DNA of 64,000 bases from Ancylothrix sp. D3o. GTDB lineage: Bacteria > Cyanobacteriota > Cyanobacteriia > Cyanobacteriales > Oscillatoriaceae. The notes beneath the pieces are model-generated. The model did not search any database, was not told the DNA's origin, and worked only from the letters and a program-made list of their open reading frames with translations. This document shows positions 25,770 through 35,066 of the stretch, piece after piece (the first letter of the stretch is position 1; the number at the start of each line of letters is the position of its first letter). The DNA lies in contig NZ_JAMXEX010000016.1 of assembly GCF_025370775.1 (NCBI RefSeq), positions 1 through 64,000 of the forward strand, written 5' to 3'. Position numbers and translations under genes: made by a program.

Positions 25770-27101
25770 ATGCCTGTAAAAAATTACGGTTGGTTAGTAT
25801 TGGCAAGTGTTTTGATGATGTCGGCTGGTTGTGGGTGGCTGCCCAAAGATGCGGCGGACGCGCAACCTCAACCTGGCCAAGGTTCCCAAACTGACACTGC
25901 AACGGCGGTGGATGTGGCAATTGCACGCACCGGCACACTACAAGAGGATGTGCTATACACGGGGACAACTGCACCTGTGCGGGAGGTTTCGTTGCGTCCG
26001 CAAGTTGAGGGAAAATTATTAAGTTTAAATGTTGATGTTGGGGATGCAATAGAACAGGGACAAATGATTGCTCGGTTGGATGATGCGCTGTTAGTGGCGG
26101 CTGTAGTGCAAGCAGAGGCGGAACTTGCGGCTCGTCGGTCGGAGGTGGCTCGTGCGGAAACGGAGGTGAGTAAGGCGCGGACAGATGTGCAGGAAGCAAC
26201 ACTTAAATTGCAACAATTACAGGCAGATGCGGCGCGATTGGAAGGTCTAGCAAATGAGGGTGCCGTTTCGCGGCAGTCGGCGGAACAAAAGCGAAATGAA
26301 GCGCAAACGGCTGAGCAAGCTTTACGCTCGGCACAGGTGCAAATTAATACGGAACAGCAAGCGGTGGCGGCTGTGGAAGGGAGAGTGACGGCGCAACAGG
26401 CGATTATTGCTCAAGCAAAAGAAAGACTTTCTTATGCTGTTTTAAATGCACCGATTTCGGGTGTGGTAACACAACGTTTAAGCGAGGCGGGAAATGTGGT
26501 ACAACCGGGGACAGAATTGTTAAAAATTGGAGATTTCAGCCAAGTTAAAATTGTGGTTGATGTGTCAGAGTTAGAATTGGCAAATATTCGCACCGGCCAA
26601 AGTGTGGGAGTTGTGTTAGATGCGTTTCCAAAAGAAGAATTTAATGGTATAATTACACAAATTTCGCCGGCGGCTGATCCTGTGGCAAGATTGGTGCCGG
26701 TGGAAATTACGATTTCTAATCGGGGTGGAAAAATCGGTAGTGGTTTACTAGCGAGAGTCAATTTTTCTGGAAATCAAAAAGAGGGTGTAATTATTCCAGA
26801 AACTGCCTTGCAAGCAGGAGGTAGAGAAAGAGGAAACTCAGCTAAATCGCCACAGAATGCTAATAATACTAAAGGCCAGAAATCTCAAGAAGGAACGATT
26901 TTTGTGATTAAACAAGAAGGCGAAAAAACCACCGTTGAATCTCGAAAAGTTCAAATAGGAGAAAAAGCTAATAAACAAGTAGAAATTATCTCAGGATTGC
27001 AAGCCGGTGAGAGATTTGTAGCCAGAGCCGGTAAACCCTTAAAAGACGGTGATCCAGTCCGTCTAAGCATCCTCTCCGAACAAACACCCAAAAACCAATA
27101 A
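25770..27101 (+). CDS. RND efflux periplasmic adaptor (HlyD/MFP family) lipoprotein
   Basis: A 443-residue membrane-fusion protein. The lipobox MSAGC places the lipidated Cys at residue 21. The two lipoyl half-motifs are seen at VREVSLRPQVEGKLLSLNV and LSYAVLNAPISGVV, flanking a long Gln/Ala-rich alpha-helical hairpin (about residues 105-215). The beta-barrel and membrane-proximal regions follow (DFSQVKIVVDVSELELANI). It bridges the inner-membrane pump to a TolC-type channel. The pump gene begins 64 bp downstream, separated by a GATGAACGCA-type repeat, so the two probably form an operon. Confidence 0.92.
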   Translation: MPVKNYGWLVLASVLMMSAGCGWLPKDAADAQPQPGQGSQTDTATAVDVAIARTGTLQEDVLYTGTTAPVREVSLRPQVEGKLLSLNVDVGDAIEQGQMIARLDDALLVAAVVQAEAELAARRSEVARAETEVSKARTDVQEATLKLQQLQADAARLEGLANEGAVSRQSAEQKRNEAQTAEQALRSAQVQINTEQQAVAAVEGRVTAQQAIIAQAKERLSYAVLNAPISGVVTQRLSEAGNVVQPGTELLKIGDFSQVKIVVDVSELELANIRTGQSVGVVLDAFPKEEFNGIITQISPAADPVARLVPVEITISNRGGKIGSGLLARVNFSGNQKEGVIIPETALQAGGRERGNSAKSPQNANNTKGQKSQEGTIFVIKQEGEKTTVESRKVQIGEKANKQVEIISGLQAGERFVARAGKPLKDGDPVRLSILSEQTPKNQ

Positions 27102-27114
27102 TAAACCCATCCCA

Positions 27115-27149
27115 TTAATCTGCGTTAATCTGCGTTAATCTGCGGTTAA
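27115..27149. repeat. STRR (reverse orientation) between adaptor and pump genes
   Basis: TTAATCTGCGTTAATCTGCG continuing to GCGGTTAAA is the reverse-complement form of the GATGAACGCA repeat, here with TTAACGCA variant units. It lies within what looks like an operon, so it must be tolerated inside a transcript. Confidence 0.75.
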
Positions 27150-27165
27150 ATACACCAAAAAAACC

Positions 27166-30100
27166 ATGTCAAACTTCAGTCTAAGCGCCACCTCAATTCG
27201 CCAACATATCGGCACATTAACCTTAACCTTAGCAGTAATTGTGTTAGGGATATTTTTTCTCTTAAACTTACAAGTAGACCTACTTCCTGCTATCACTTAT
27301 CCTCGGATTGGAGTGAGAATCAACGCACCAGGAGTTTCCCCAGAAGTGGCGGTGCAAGAAATAACAAAACCCTTAGAAGAAGCACTCAGCGCTACAGAAG
27401 GAGTGGTGCAAGTTTTTTCGCAAACTCGTGAAGGACAAATTAGTATAGATTTGTTTTTTGCGCCTGGGGGAAATATTGACCAAGCGCTGAATGATGCGAC
27501 GGCATCTTTTAACCGTGCGCGGAGTAATTTGCCAGATATTATTGAAGAACCAAGACTGTTTAAAATTGACCCTTCGCAGTTGCCGGTTTATGAATTTGCT
27601 TTGCAATCTGCGTCTTTAAATGATTCAGAGTTAAGGATTTTTGCGGAAGAAGAATTAGGGAGAGAATTGGGGGTAGTACCAGGCGTAGCAAATGTGGATG
27701 TAGCGGGGGGTGTCAGAGAGGAAGTGCAAGTGAATATTGATCTCAAACGCTTGCAGTCACAAGGGATAAATTTAACGAGAGTTTTAGATGCGATCAGGGT
27801 GCGAAATCAAGATATTTCCGGGGGGAGAATTCAGGGAGAAAATTCGGAAGCTTTAACGCGGACAGCAGGTAAATTTCAAGATGCGGCTGAAATTGAGGAG
27901 TTAGCTTTTGAAGTTGGGGGCGGGAATAATGGAATAGGAAAAAAAGTTGTTTTAGCTGATTTTGCTGAGGTGATTGATGGAACAGAAAACCAAAGAGTTT
28001 TTGTGAAGTTAAACAAAGAACCGGCAGTTAAAGTCAGCATCCAAAAACAACCGGATGCAAATACGATTCAAGTTGTAGATGGAGTTAAAAAACGGATTCA
28101 ACAATTGCGAGACTCTGGGTTAATTTCATCAGAAATGGTTTTAAATCCGACCTTAGATGAATCTCGCTTTATTCGTAATTCCTTGGCGGATGTAACAAAT
28201 TCGGGTCTTACGGGGGCTTTACTGGCGGCGGTGGCGGTGTTGTTTTTCTTAGGTTCTTTGCGGCAAACATTGGTTATTTCGTTAACAATTCCGCTGTGTA
28301 CTTTGGCGGCAATTAGCATGATGAAAGTGTTTGGTTTGTCGTTAAATTTGTTTAGTTTAGCCGGCCTTGCTTTGGGAATTGGGCAAGCAATTGATACCAG
28401 TGTGGTGATTTTAGAAAATATTGCCGAAAACACCGGCATGACACCAGGCGCACAGAAGAAAAGACTGTCAGATTCAAAGGAAATTATCGAAGAATCTATT
28501 AACAGTGCGGTAGAAGTAGAATCGGCAATGATTGCTTCTACGGGGGCAAATTTAGTTTCTGTGGTGCCGTTTTTGCTGATTGGGGGATTTTTCTCGCTGT
28601 TATTTAGTGAGTTAATTTTGACGATTTGTTTTGCCGTTGGTGCGTCTCTTTTGGTAGCGTTGACGGTGACGCCGGTGTTGATGTCGAGGTTGCTAACAAT
28701 TCGGTGGTCTAGTCGCATTAGTAACTTTTGGTTGCTGCGACAATTTAATAATCGTTTTGAAGATGCGACCCGCAGTTATATTAGGACTTTAAGTTGGGTG
28801 TTGCGTCATCGCTTTTTGGCGATTGGATTGGCTTTTTTGTTATTGGGTGGGGGGAGTGGGTGGATGGCCGGTCAAATTCCCCAAGAAATTTTACCGCGAA
28901 TTGACACCGGCCAAGCTTCACTTTCTGCTCAATTTCCGCCAGGAACTCCGCTAGGCACAAATCAAAAAGTGATGGAAATTGTGGATGATATTTTGCTGAA
29001 ACAACCGGAAACTGATTATATTTTTACCACATCTGGAGGCTCTCTTTTTGGTAGTAATACAACGGCGAATCCTTTGCGCGCCTCTAGTACGATTACGCTA
29101 AAACCCGGTAGTGATGTTGAAGCTTTTGTGAAACGGGTAACAACGGAATTGGAAAAGTTGAATTTAGCGGGGATTCGTTTGCGACTTTCTCCGGGTCAAG
29201 TTCGGGGGATTATTTTAACAAATTCGCCGGTACGGGGTGCGGATGTGGATATTATTTTGCAAGGCAATGATGAGCAAAAATTAAGACAAGCGGGAAGACA
29301 AATTTTAGCGGCTTTAGATGAGAATGTAAAAACGGCAAGATTTAGACCAGATGCGGATGATCGGCAACCAGAAATTCAAATTCGCCCTGATTGGTTGCGG
29401 GTGCAAGAAATGGGTTTAACTACGCGAGATATTGGCCAGACAATTCAAACAGCAATTGAGGGTTCTATTGCTACTCAATTGCAACGGGGTGAGCGTTTGG
29501 TAGATGTGCGAGTTCAGTTAAGTGAGGAGTCATTAAACCGGCCTAGTCAACTGCAAAATTTACCTTTGTTTGCTAATAATAATCGTCAAGTTCGTTTGGG
29601 AGATGTGGCGAAAATTGAAGAAGGACAAGCACCGGGAGAAATTCAGCGGATTAACCAACGTCAGGTGTTTTTGATTGCGGGTAGTTTAACTGAAGGTGTG
29701 AGTTTAAGTGATGCGTTTAAGGAGGTAGATTCAGTTGTGGCCGGTGTAGAGTTACCAGAAGGAGTAACTGTGCTCCCAAGTTCTGCTAAGGAGACTAATT
29801 TACAGCTTCAAAATTCGTTAAAATTGCTAGGCGGATTATCAGCATTTTTGGTATTTGTTGTGATGGCTGTTCAATACAATTCTTTGCTAGATCCGCTGGT
29901 AATTATGTTTACGGTTCCTTTGGCGTTGGCGGGGGGTATTTTTGGCCTTTATATTACGCAAACTGCGATTGGGGCTACAGTGTTGGTGGGGGCGGTTTTG
30001 TTGGTGGGAATTGTAGTGAATATTGGGATTATTTTGGTTGAGTTTGCTAACCAAATTCAAGAGCGAGATGGTGTTGATTATGAGACGGCGATGCTTAAAG

Positions 30101-30390
30101 CTGCGCCGCAACGTTTGCGTCCGATTATGATGACAACAATTACTACTGTTTTGGGTTTATTTCCTTTGGCTTTGGGTATTGGGGAGGGTTCAGAATTTTT
30201 GCAACCTTTGGGTGTGGTGGTGTTTGCTGGGATGTCTGTTGCAACAATTTTGACTTTGTTTATTATTCCTTGTTTTTATACGCTACTGCATGATTTTTCT
30301 TGGCTTTTTGGTTGGAAAAAGTGGGTGAAAGATGGCCGGTTAATGTTGCGAAGAATTCGGACTAATAAGTTATTTAAAAGCCGCAGATAA
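27166..30390 (+). CDS. RND-family efflux pump, inner-membrane transporter
   Basis: A 1074-residue proton-driven exporter of the AcrB/HAE1 family with the full duplicated layout: TM1 near residues 16-33, a large periplasmic loop, TM2-6 from about 335 (GALLAAVAVLFFLGSLRQT), then the second half with TM8-12 from about 885 (LSAFLVFVVMAVQYNSL). The acidic residues for proton relay are expected in TM4; the sequence there is LAGLALGIGQAIDTSVVILE, with Gly-Gln-Ala-Ile-Asp in place of the AcrB Gly-x-x-Val-Asp-Asp, so only one Asp is kept. Substrate not predictable: drugs, metals or lipids. Part of an operon with the adaptor upstream. Confidence 0.93.
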   Translation: MSNFSLSATSIRQHIGTLTLTLAVIVLGIFFLLNLQVDLLPAITYPRIGVRINAPGVSPEVAVQEITKPLEEALSATEGVVQVFSQTREGQISIDLFFAPGGNIDQALNDATASFNRARSNLPDIIEEPRLFKIDPSQLPVYEFALQSASLNDSELRIFAEEELGRELGVVPGVANVDVAGGVREEVQVNIDLKRLQSQGINLTRVLDAIRVRNQDISGGRIQGENSEALTRTAGKFQDAAEIEELAFEVGGGNNGIGKKVVLADFAEVIDGTENQRVFVKLNKEPAVKVSIQKQPDANTIQVVDGVKKRIQQLRDSGLISSEMVLNPTLDESRFIRNSLADVTNSGLTGALLAAVAVLFFLGSLRQTLVISLTIPLCTLAAISMMKVFGLSLNLFSLAGLALGIGQAIDTSVVILENIAENTGMTPGAQKKRLSDSKEIIEESINSAVEVESAMIASTGANLVSVVPFLLIGGFFSLLFSELILTICFAVGASLLVALTVTPVLMSRLLTIRWSSRISNFWLLRQFNNRFEDATRSYIRTLSWVLRHRFLAIGLAFLLLGGGSGWMAGQIPQEILPRIDTGQASLSAQFPPGTPLGTNQKVMEIVDDILLKQPETDYIFTTSGGSLFGSNTTANPLRASSTITLKPGSDVEAFVKRVTTELEKLNLAGIRLRLSPGQVRGIILTNSPVRGADVDIILQGNDEQKLRQAGRQILAALDENVKTARFRPDADDRQPEIQIRPDWLRVQEMGLTTRDIGQTIQTAIEGSIATQLQRGERLVDVRVQLSEESLNRPSQLQNLPLFANNNRQVRLGDVAKIEEGQAPGEIQRINQRQVFLIAGSLTEGVSLSDAFKEVDSVVAGVELPEGVTVLPSSAKETNLQLQNSLKLLGGLSAFLVFVVMAVQYNSLLDPLVIMFTVPLALAGGIFGLYITQTAIGATVLVGAVLLVGIVVNIGIILVEFANQIQERDGVDYETAMLKAAPQRLRPIMMTTITTVLGLFPLALGIGEGSEFLQPLGVVVFAGMSVATILTLFIIPCFYTLLHDFSWLFGWKKWVKDGRLMLRRIRTNKLFKSRR

Positions 30391-30459
30391 AGGCAAATAA
30401 AACAGGAGGGGTTATGGTGTTAGGATTTTATTAATTATCTTATCACCAATCGTGTAACA

Positions 30460-31383
30460 ATGATTGATCACGACCGTTTATTTAAGGAGTTGCTTTCTAC
30501 GTTTTTTGCGGAGTTTTTGCAGGTGTTTTTTCCGCAGGTTTGGGAGGCGATAGAGTCGGATTCTTGGATGTTTCTTGATAAGGAGGTGTTTACGGATGTA
30601 ACTTCGGGGAAGAAATATGAGGCGGATCTGATTGTTCAGGCTAAGGTTAAGAATGAAGAAAGCAGTTTGATTATTCATGTAGAACATCAGTCAGAAAGTC
30701 AGTTAACTTTTCCGCGACGGATGTTTGTGTATTTTTCTCGATTGCATGAGAAGTATGAGATGCCGGTTTTTCCGATTGCTGTTTTTTCTTTTGACCGGCC
30801 AAAGCGTCCTTATCCGAGCCTTTATCAGGTGAAATTTCGCGGTAAAGAGGTCAATACTTTTAATTATGAAACTCTGCAATTAAACCGGCTTTCTTGGCGC
30901 GATTTTGTCAATGTGCGGAATCCAATTGTGTGTGCTTTGATGGCAAAAATGCAGATGGATCTGGCAGACCGGCCTACGGTTAAGTTAGAATGTTTGCGGA
31001 TGCTAACTCAGTTAGAAATTGACGAGGCGCGTAAGCAGTTAATTTCTGGATTTATTGACATTTATTTGCGGTTAAATCCTGAAGAGGAAGCCGTATTTCA
31101 GGAGCAATTGAGGACAATTTTACCACCAGAACAGGAGGAAGTTATGGAAATAGTCACAAGTTGGATGGAAACAGGAATTGAAAGAGGAATGCAGCTAGGC
31201 CGGCGACAAGAAGCGTTAAATTTAGTTCAGCGCCAACTTCAACGCCGCGTCGGTTTATTAAGTCCTGAATTAGAAGAATCTGTGAATCAGTTAACTCTGA
31301 TCAACTTAGAAGATTTAGCTGTGACTTTGCTAGATTTCTCAACTGTGGATGATTTACAAACTTGGCTGCAAAATCATTCATAA
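30460..31383 (+). CDS. Rpn-family PD-(D/E)XK nuclease with DUF4351 C-terminus
   Basis: A 307-residue protein of the RpnA/YhgA transposase-like nuclease superfamily. The N-terminal nuclease core shows DRLFKELLSTFFAEFLQVFF, then the catalytic Asp in YEADLIVQAK and the Glu-x-Gln in LIIHVEHQSE. The C-terminal 60 residues (ALNLVQRQLQRRVGLL then LNLEDLAVTLLDFSTVDDL-like) form a DUF4351 domain, the usual tail of cyanobacterial members. E. coli relatives promote RecA-independent recombination in vivo, and the cyanobacterial copies are very numerous. The gene stands alone between the pump gene and the antiporter gene. Confidence 0.85.
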   Translation: MIDHDRLFKELLSTFFAEFLQVFFPQVWEAIESDSWMFLDKEVFTDVTSGKKYEADLIVQAKVKNEESSLIIHVEHQSESQLTFPRRMFVYFSRLHEKYEMPVFPIAVFSFDRPKRPYPSLYQVKFRGKEVNTFNYETLQLNRLSWRDFVNVRNPIVCALMAKMQMDLADRPTVKLECLRMLTQLEIDEARKQLISGFIDIYLRLNPEEEAVFQEQLRTILPPEQEEVMEIVTSWMETGIERGMQLGRRQEALNLVQRQLQRRVGLLSPELEESVNQLTLINLEDLAVTLLDFSTVDDLQTWLQNHS

Positions 31384-31385
31384 AT

Positions 31386-31466
31386 AAACGCAGATGAACA
31401 CAGATAACCTATCCGCGTTCATCTGCGTAGCGCTACGCGCGGCTACGCCTAACATCTGCGGTTAAA
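31386..31466. repeat. Facing STRR pair with an inserted GTAGCGCTAC palindrome
   Basis: A forward GATGAACGCA unit and a reverse one face each other, so ACGCAGATGAAC (31388-31399) and GTTCATCTGCGT (31417-31428) form a perfect 12-bp stem. Immediately after, GTAGCGCTAC (31427-31436) and GCGCGGCTACGCC interrupt the reverse repeat, which then resumes as ATCTGCGGTTAAA. Sited between convergent genes, the hairpin may terminate both. Confidence 0.65.
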
Positions 31467-31468
31467 TT

Positions 31469-32557
31469 TTACGCCGGATGGAAATAAAAAGCAGCCCCTA
31501 AAATTACATAAGTTGCTAACAACAAACTACCCTCCAACCAGTTAGACTTTCCATCTAAGCTAATCAAATTTCCTAGCGCCACTGCTATCGCCACCGCCAC
31601 GACTTCAAAGGGGTTAAAATTTAAGTCCATTGGTTGATGAAACACTAACCCTAATAACACCAAAACCGGCGCCACCAATAAGGCTACTAACAAACTTGAA
31701 CCCATCGCTACAGAAACGGATAAATCCATATTATTTTTCAGTGCAACTCCGATGGCTGTAACGTATTCTGCGGCGCCACCAACGAGGGGTAAAAGTATTA
31801 CGCCGGTGAATAATGGTGTTAACCCTAATCCTTTGGTTGCTTCTTCTACAACTCCCACAAAAATCTCTGATTCTATCGCTACCGCTACGGTTGATATTAC
31901 CAAAACTCCCAACCATAACCACAAATTCGGTTTGTGTTCGGGGGTTTCTTTTTCGGCGGTTCCTTCTTCGAGTTCAACCACGCTAACATCGTAAAGATAG
32001 CTGTGGGTTTTTAAGGAAAAAATCAGGGTGAGTACATAGACGATGATCAAAACGACGGCGGCGGTAAGTGAGAGGTTTTCTATCGCGGATGGTTCGACAC
32101 CGTTGGAGGTATAAATTACGGTGGTTGGTAACAATATTGCTGTTACTGCTAAGGTCATTGTGGAACCGTTTACACGGGCAATAACCGGCTGGAATTCTTG
32201 CTCTTTATACCGCAATCCTCCTAAAAACATCGACAGTCCCATGACTAATAAAATGTTGCTGATGATGGTGCCGGTGATGCTGGCTTTGACAATATCAACA
32301 AGGCCGGCTTTTAGGGCAACGACTGCTATAATTAATTCGGTGGCGTTGCCAAATACGGCGTTTAATAATCCTCCAATTGAGGGGCCGGTTGTTAAGGCAA
32401 CTTCTTCGGTTGCTGTGCTTAGCCAAATGGCTAGGGGGACTATGGCTAATGCTGAGGTGATGAAAACCGGCATCGTTCCCCAGTGTAAATATTCGGCGGC
32501 GATGGATATGGGGACGAATATTAAGAGGACGTAGGAGAGAATTTTTTTGATTGACAT
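31469..32557 (-). CDS. cax: Ca2+/H+ antiporter (CAX family)
   Basis: A 362-residue membrane exchanger with about eleven helices. Both alpha-repeat motifs are visible: GNATELIIAVVALKAG (first, near residue 70) and GGAAEYVTAIGVALKNNMDL (second, near residue 258). These acidic helices bind the cation. An acidic loop (VVELEEGTAEKETPE) near residue 193 separates the halves, as usual in CAX proteins. It exports Ca2+ (possibly Na+ or other cations) in exchange for protons; plasma membrane location is likely. It is convergent with the Rpn gene and divergent from the amidase gene. Confidence 0.92.
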   Translation of the reverse strand: MSIKKILSYVLLIFVPISIAAEYLHWGTMPVFITSALAIVPLAIWLSTATEEVALTTGPSIGGLLNAVFGNATELIIAVVALKAGLVDIVKASITGTIISNILLVMGLSMFLGGLRYKEQEFQPVIARVNGSTMTLAVTAILLPTTVIYTSNGVEPSAIENLSLTAAVVLIIVYVLTLIFSLKTHSYLYDVSVVELEEGTAEKETPEHKPNLWLWLGVLVISTVAVAIESEIFVGVVEEATKGLGLTPLFTGVILLPLVGGAAEYVTAIGVALKNNMDLSVSVAMGSSLLVALLVAPVLVLLGLVFHQPMDLNFNPFEVVAVAIAVALGNLISLDGKSNWLEGSLLLATYVILGAAFYFHPA

Positions 32558-32906
32558 GGTTATGGTTGCTTTTTCGAGTCTTTCGCAACTATAGCCGATG
32601 TGCTTTGGGGTTGACGACTGTTACAAATCTTTACATTTGAAGATAGTTCTTCCTCATCAATTTTATCATATCATGCCGGTGGGCAAATGTCTAGGGGTTT
32701 TCTACTTATTAATGCAAAAATTTTAAATTTTTTTTATGGGGGTTTGTTGAATTTCTCTTTGCTCAACCCAAGCTACGAAAGTTGAGTTAAACGCGGAGTA
32801 ACTAAGGGTTAGCCTATGTAGTTTAACTACCTTTGCTGTAAGGTTATATATGATCAGCTTTGAGTGCTTTAAAACTTTTTGGGTAGCATAAACCCTTCTG
32901 ACTAAT
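32558..32906. other. Divergent promoter region (cax / amidase)
   Basis: About 350 bp, AT-rich, with no gene. Both neighbouring genes start from here in opposite directions, so their promoters must lie within. I could not assign -10 and -35 boxes with confidence. Confidence 0.4.
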
Positions 32907-33926
32907 ATGAGTCAAACAATTAACAAAATCTATCTCCACTGGACCGGCACTAACTATAATTGGTGTGTACCTGGCTATTACCACACAATTATTCTGGGAA
33001 ACGGCAAAGTTCGACGCCTCACCGGCTACGATCAAACCCTCAAAACTCACACCTATGCTCGCAATTCAAACTCGGTAAGTATCTGCTGTTCTTGTATGGG
33101 GGGAACGGCTTGGCAAGACTTCCCTCCCACCGAGGCTCAAATCACCGCTATGTGCAAAGAAGCTGCTACGCTTGCTAAAAATCTCGGCTGGAAACCCACA
33201 GATATAAATGTTACCCGTGTCCTTACTCATGCGGAAGCTGCTGCTAATCGAGATTTTTCTCAGGAATTGGCGCGGCGAGGAAGTGGGGTTTCTTTAGAAG
33301 TGGCTCGCCGGCGGGGTTTACCCCATGATAATTATGGGCCGCAGCGCTGGCATGATGGCTGGCCAGGAGGGGTGGCAGATCGTTGGGATTGGTGGCAAAT
33401 AAAAGCCTCGGATCAAGGTGGAGTTGGTGGCGATATTTTGCGCCGGCGCATTCGAGAATTTATGGAAGAAACCGCAGATCCAGAAATTACGCGCATTGAA
33501 CGTACACCGGCTTCTAGTGAATGCAAAGTTTTTTTCAATGATAAAGAAATCTGCACCGGCTATCTGCTTTCAGATCATCGCTGTTATGTTCGTCTTTTGG
33601 ATTTAATCAAGCCGTTAAAGATTGAAATTGGCAAAGTACGCGGCGGAAGTGTTCGCTATATCAACCTTTTCTCCGAAGATTTTATCCCCAAATATTTAGC
33701 CGATTCTCCGGTTATCAACGGCTTTTTAACGGTGGATATTTATATGAACCGGCCCGAAGATCGAGAAGGAAATCCGGTAGATGACCGCGATTTTCCATCT
33801 CAGCCTTTTATGCAGGGAATTATTCTACGCGGTACGACTCATGTTTTACTGGCCGATTTTTGCAACGAATTGGGTGTTAAGTTGGCTTTCGGTTCTCAAG
33901 ATCGCTCGCTTCGGATGACGCGGTGA
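32907..33926 (+). CDS. N-acetylmuramoyl-L-alanine amidase-like protein
   Basis: A 339-residue protein with an N-terminal amidase_2/PGRP-like domain. Candidate zinc ligands are the His in KIYLHWTGT (residue about 11) and the His in RVLTHAEAA (about 110). NYGPQRWHDGWPGG further on resembles the region that precedes the third ligand in phage-type amidases. The C-terminal 120 residues contain a region around FFNDKEICTGYLLSDHRCYVRL and GVKLAFGSQDRSLRMTR that looks like a copper-amine-oxidase-like N-terminal (stalk) domain often attached to cell-wall enzymes. No signal peptide is visible, which is unusual for a peptidoglycan amidase and suggests phage-type release or an internal role. A strong terminator follows at 33938. 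Confidence 0.7.
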   Translation: MSQTINKIYLHWTGTNYNWCVPGYYHTIILGNGKVRRLTGYDQTLKTHTYARNSNSVSICCSCMGGTAWQDFPPTEAQITAMCKEAATLAKNLGWKPTDINVTRVLTHAEAAANRDFSQELARRGSGVSLEVARRRGLPHDNYGPQRWHDGWPGGVADRWDWWQIKASDQGGVGGDILRRRIREFMEETADPEITRIERTPASSECKVFFNDKEICTGYLLSDHRCYVRLLDLIKPLKIEIGKVRGGSVRYINLFSEDFIPKYLADSPVINGFLTVDIYMNRPEDREGNPVDDRDFPSQPFMQGIILRGTTHVLLADFCNELGVKLAFGSQDRSLRMTR

Positions 33927-33937
33927 TCAATAGCAAG

Positions 33938-33972
33938 AAAGCCGGTTATTTTTTTAAAAAACCGGCTTTTTT
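33938..33972. terminator. Strong bidirectional intrinsic terminator
   Basis: AAAGCCGGTT (33938-33947) pairs with AACCGGCTTT (33959-33968), followed by further Ts and preceded by As, so it works on both strands. It lies between the convergent amidase and zinc-ribbon genes. Confidence 0.8.
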
Positions 33973-33980
33973 AAAATCAG

Positions 33981-34298
33981 TTATGGGTTGTTTAATGGTT
34001 TACCCTGCCGGTCTACAAACCGACTTTGACCTTCTTTTGCGGTGACGTCTTCATAGACTCCTTGATCTCGCTTTACAAGCTTTTGGAAACCGAGATTTTT
34101 GTAATCGGTATCCGAGGTGGGGGTGATTAAACTGGGGACACTCAGCAACCGCTGCACCGGCGCTGCTTCTGGAGTATCTCCGGGTTCACATTTTGCTCGT
34201 TTGCACAACTCCCCCCAGGTAGAGATTTTATCATTTATGCTGTGCATCACTTCGACTTTCTGGTTATTGCTCGGACAGAAATAATCGTAAGTAGGCAT
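33981..34298 (-). CDS. FmdB-like small protein with an incomplete zinc ribbon
   Basis: A 105-residue protein whose N-terminus MPTYDYFCPSNNQKVEVMHS follows the FmdB/zinc-ribbon pattern. In the family the first knuckle is CxxC; here the second Cys is replaced (CPSN). The second knuckle is LCKRAKC. Zinc binding with three Cys, or loss of the metal, is possible. The middle segment PVQRLLSVPSLITPTSD is typical of the family's C-terminal extension. The role is unknown; FmdB-type proteins have been proposed as regulators. It shares a terminator with the amidase gene. Confidence 0.6.
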   Translation of the reverse strand: MPTYDYFCPSNNQKVEVMHSINDKISTWGELCKRAKCEPGDTPEAAPVQRLLSVPSLITPTSDTDYKNLGFQKLVKRDQGVYEDVTAKEGQSRFVDRQGKPLNNP

Positions 34299-34464
34299 GG
34301 CAATATTGTTGGATTTAAAAGTTTAGTTGGCTGATTGCTAAATAGTATAAACCATTTCTGGGGAATTTTACACATCTAGGAAAAATTGAGCGTGGCGGGT
34401 GGCTTTTCTAGGGATTTACTGAGATAATAAACGTATTCAGCGTAAAGCAGTTGGAGTCAGGTAA

Positions 34465-34938
34465 ATGATTAAATCATGGATGGTAATCGGGGGCGTGGCG
34501 CTTGTGGTTGCCTTTGGCATTAATGGGGTTTTTCGTGACAGCAGCAGGTGGTTTTATCGCCTGCAAAGACCACGCTGGTTGACCTTTGAAGGGCTGATTC
34601 CTTTTATTTGGACTTTTATTTTTATTTGTGGGGTTTGGTCTGCGGTTCTTGTCTGGGAAAAAGACCCTGGCTCACGTTATACTTGGCTGCTTATGGGCCT
34701 TTATTTGTTGCTAGAAATTGCCATAATGTCCTATACCGCAATTATGAGTTTATTGCGAAGTTTAAAAGTGGGTACAGTGATAGGAGCAACTGGCATTTTA
34801 ATCGGTGCATTGCTGACGGTTGGGGTGTGGCCGGTTTCCGCTACCAGCGGTGCTTTGTTAGTTCCTTATATGCTGTGGAGTCCGATTGGCACTTATACAA
34901 CTTGGGCGATGATTGCTGAGAATCCAGCGGATGCTTAG
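34465..34938 (+). CDS. tspO: TspO/MBR family tryptophan-rich sensory protein
   Basis: A 157-residue membrane protein with five helices. The family pattern is seen as RWFYRLQRPRWLTFEGLIPFIW in the first loop and second helix, and LVPYMLWSPIGTYTTWAMIAENP in the last. Bacterial TspO binds porphyrins and tetrapyrrole intermediates and is linked to stress responses; in cyanobacteria it is an outer-membrane or plasma-membrane protein. ATG 34465 has GGAGTCAGG just upstream. The two Trp-rich boxes are slightly divergent from the typical WxPP form (RPRWLTF), so moderate certainty. Confidence 0.75.
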   Translation: MIKSWMVIGGVALVVAFGINGVFRDSSRWFYRLQRPRWLTFEGLIPFIWTFIFICGVWSAVLVWEKDPGSRYTWLLMGLYLLLEIAIMSYTAIMSLLRSLKVGTVIGATGILIGALLTVGVWPVSATSGALLVPYMLWSPIGTYTTWAMIAENPADA

Positions 34939-35066
34939 ATGAAATCGCGCATCAAAAAATAGGCGAATAGGCTGTTAAATTTACGCTAAAACGCTTAAAT
35001 TAGCCGTTACTTTTTTTGGTTAAATTAAAGAGGGTAAAAAAAAGACTCGGAGGCAAAATCGGTAGA

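Noticed and set aside
30414-30434. Six-codon leader-like ORF with a strong AGGAGG before the Rpn gene
   Set aside because: The encoded peptide (MVLGFY) is not enriched in a regulatory amino acid, and no attenuator structure follows.
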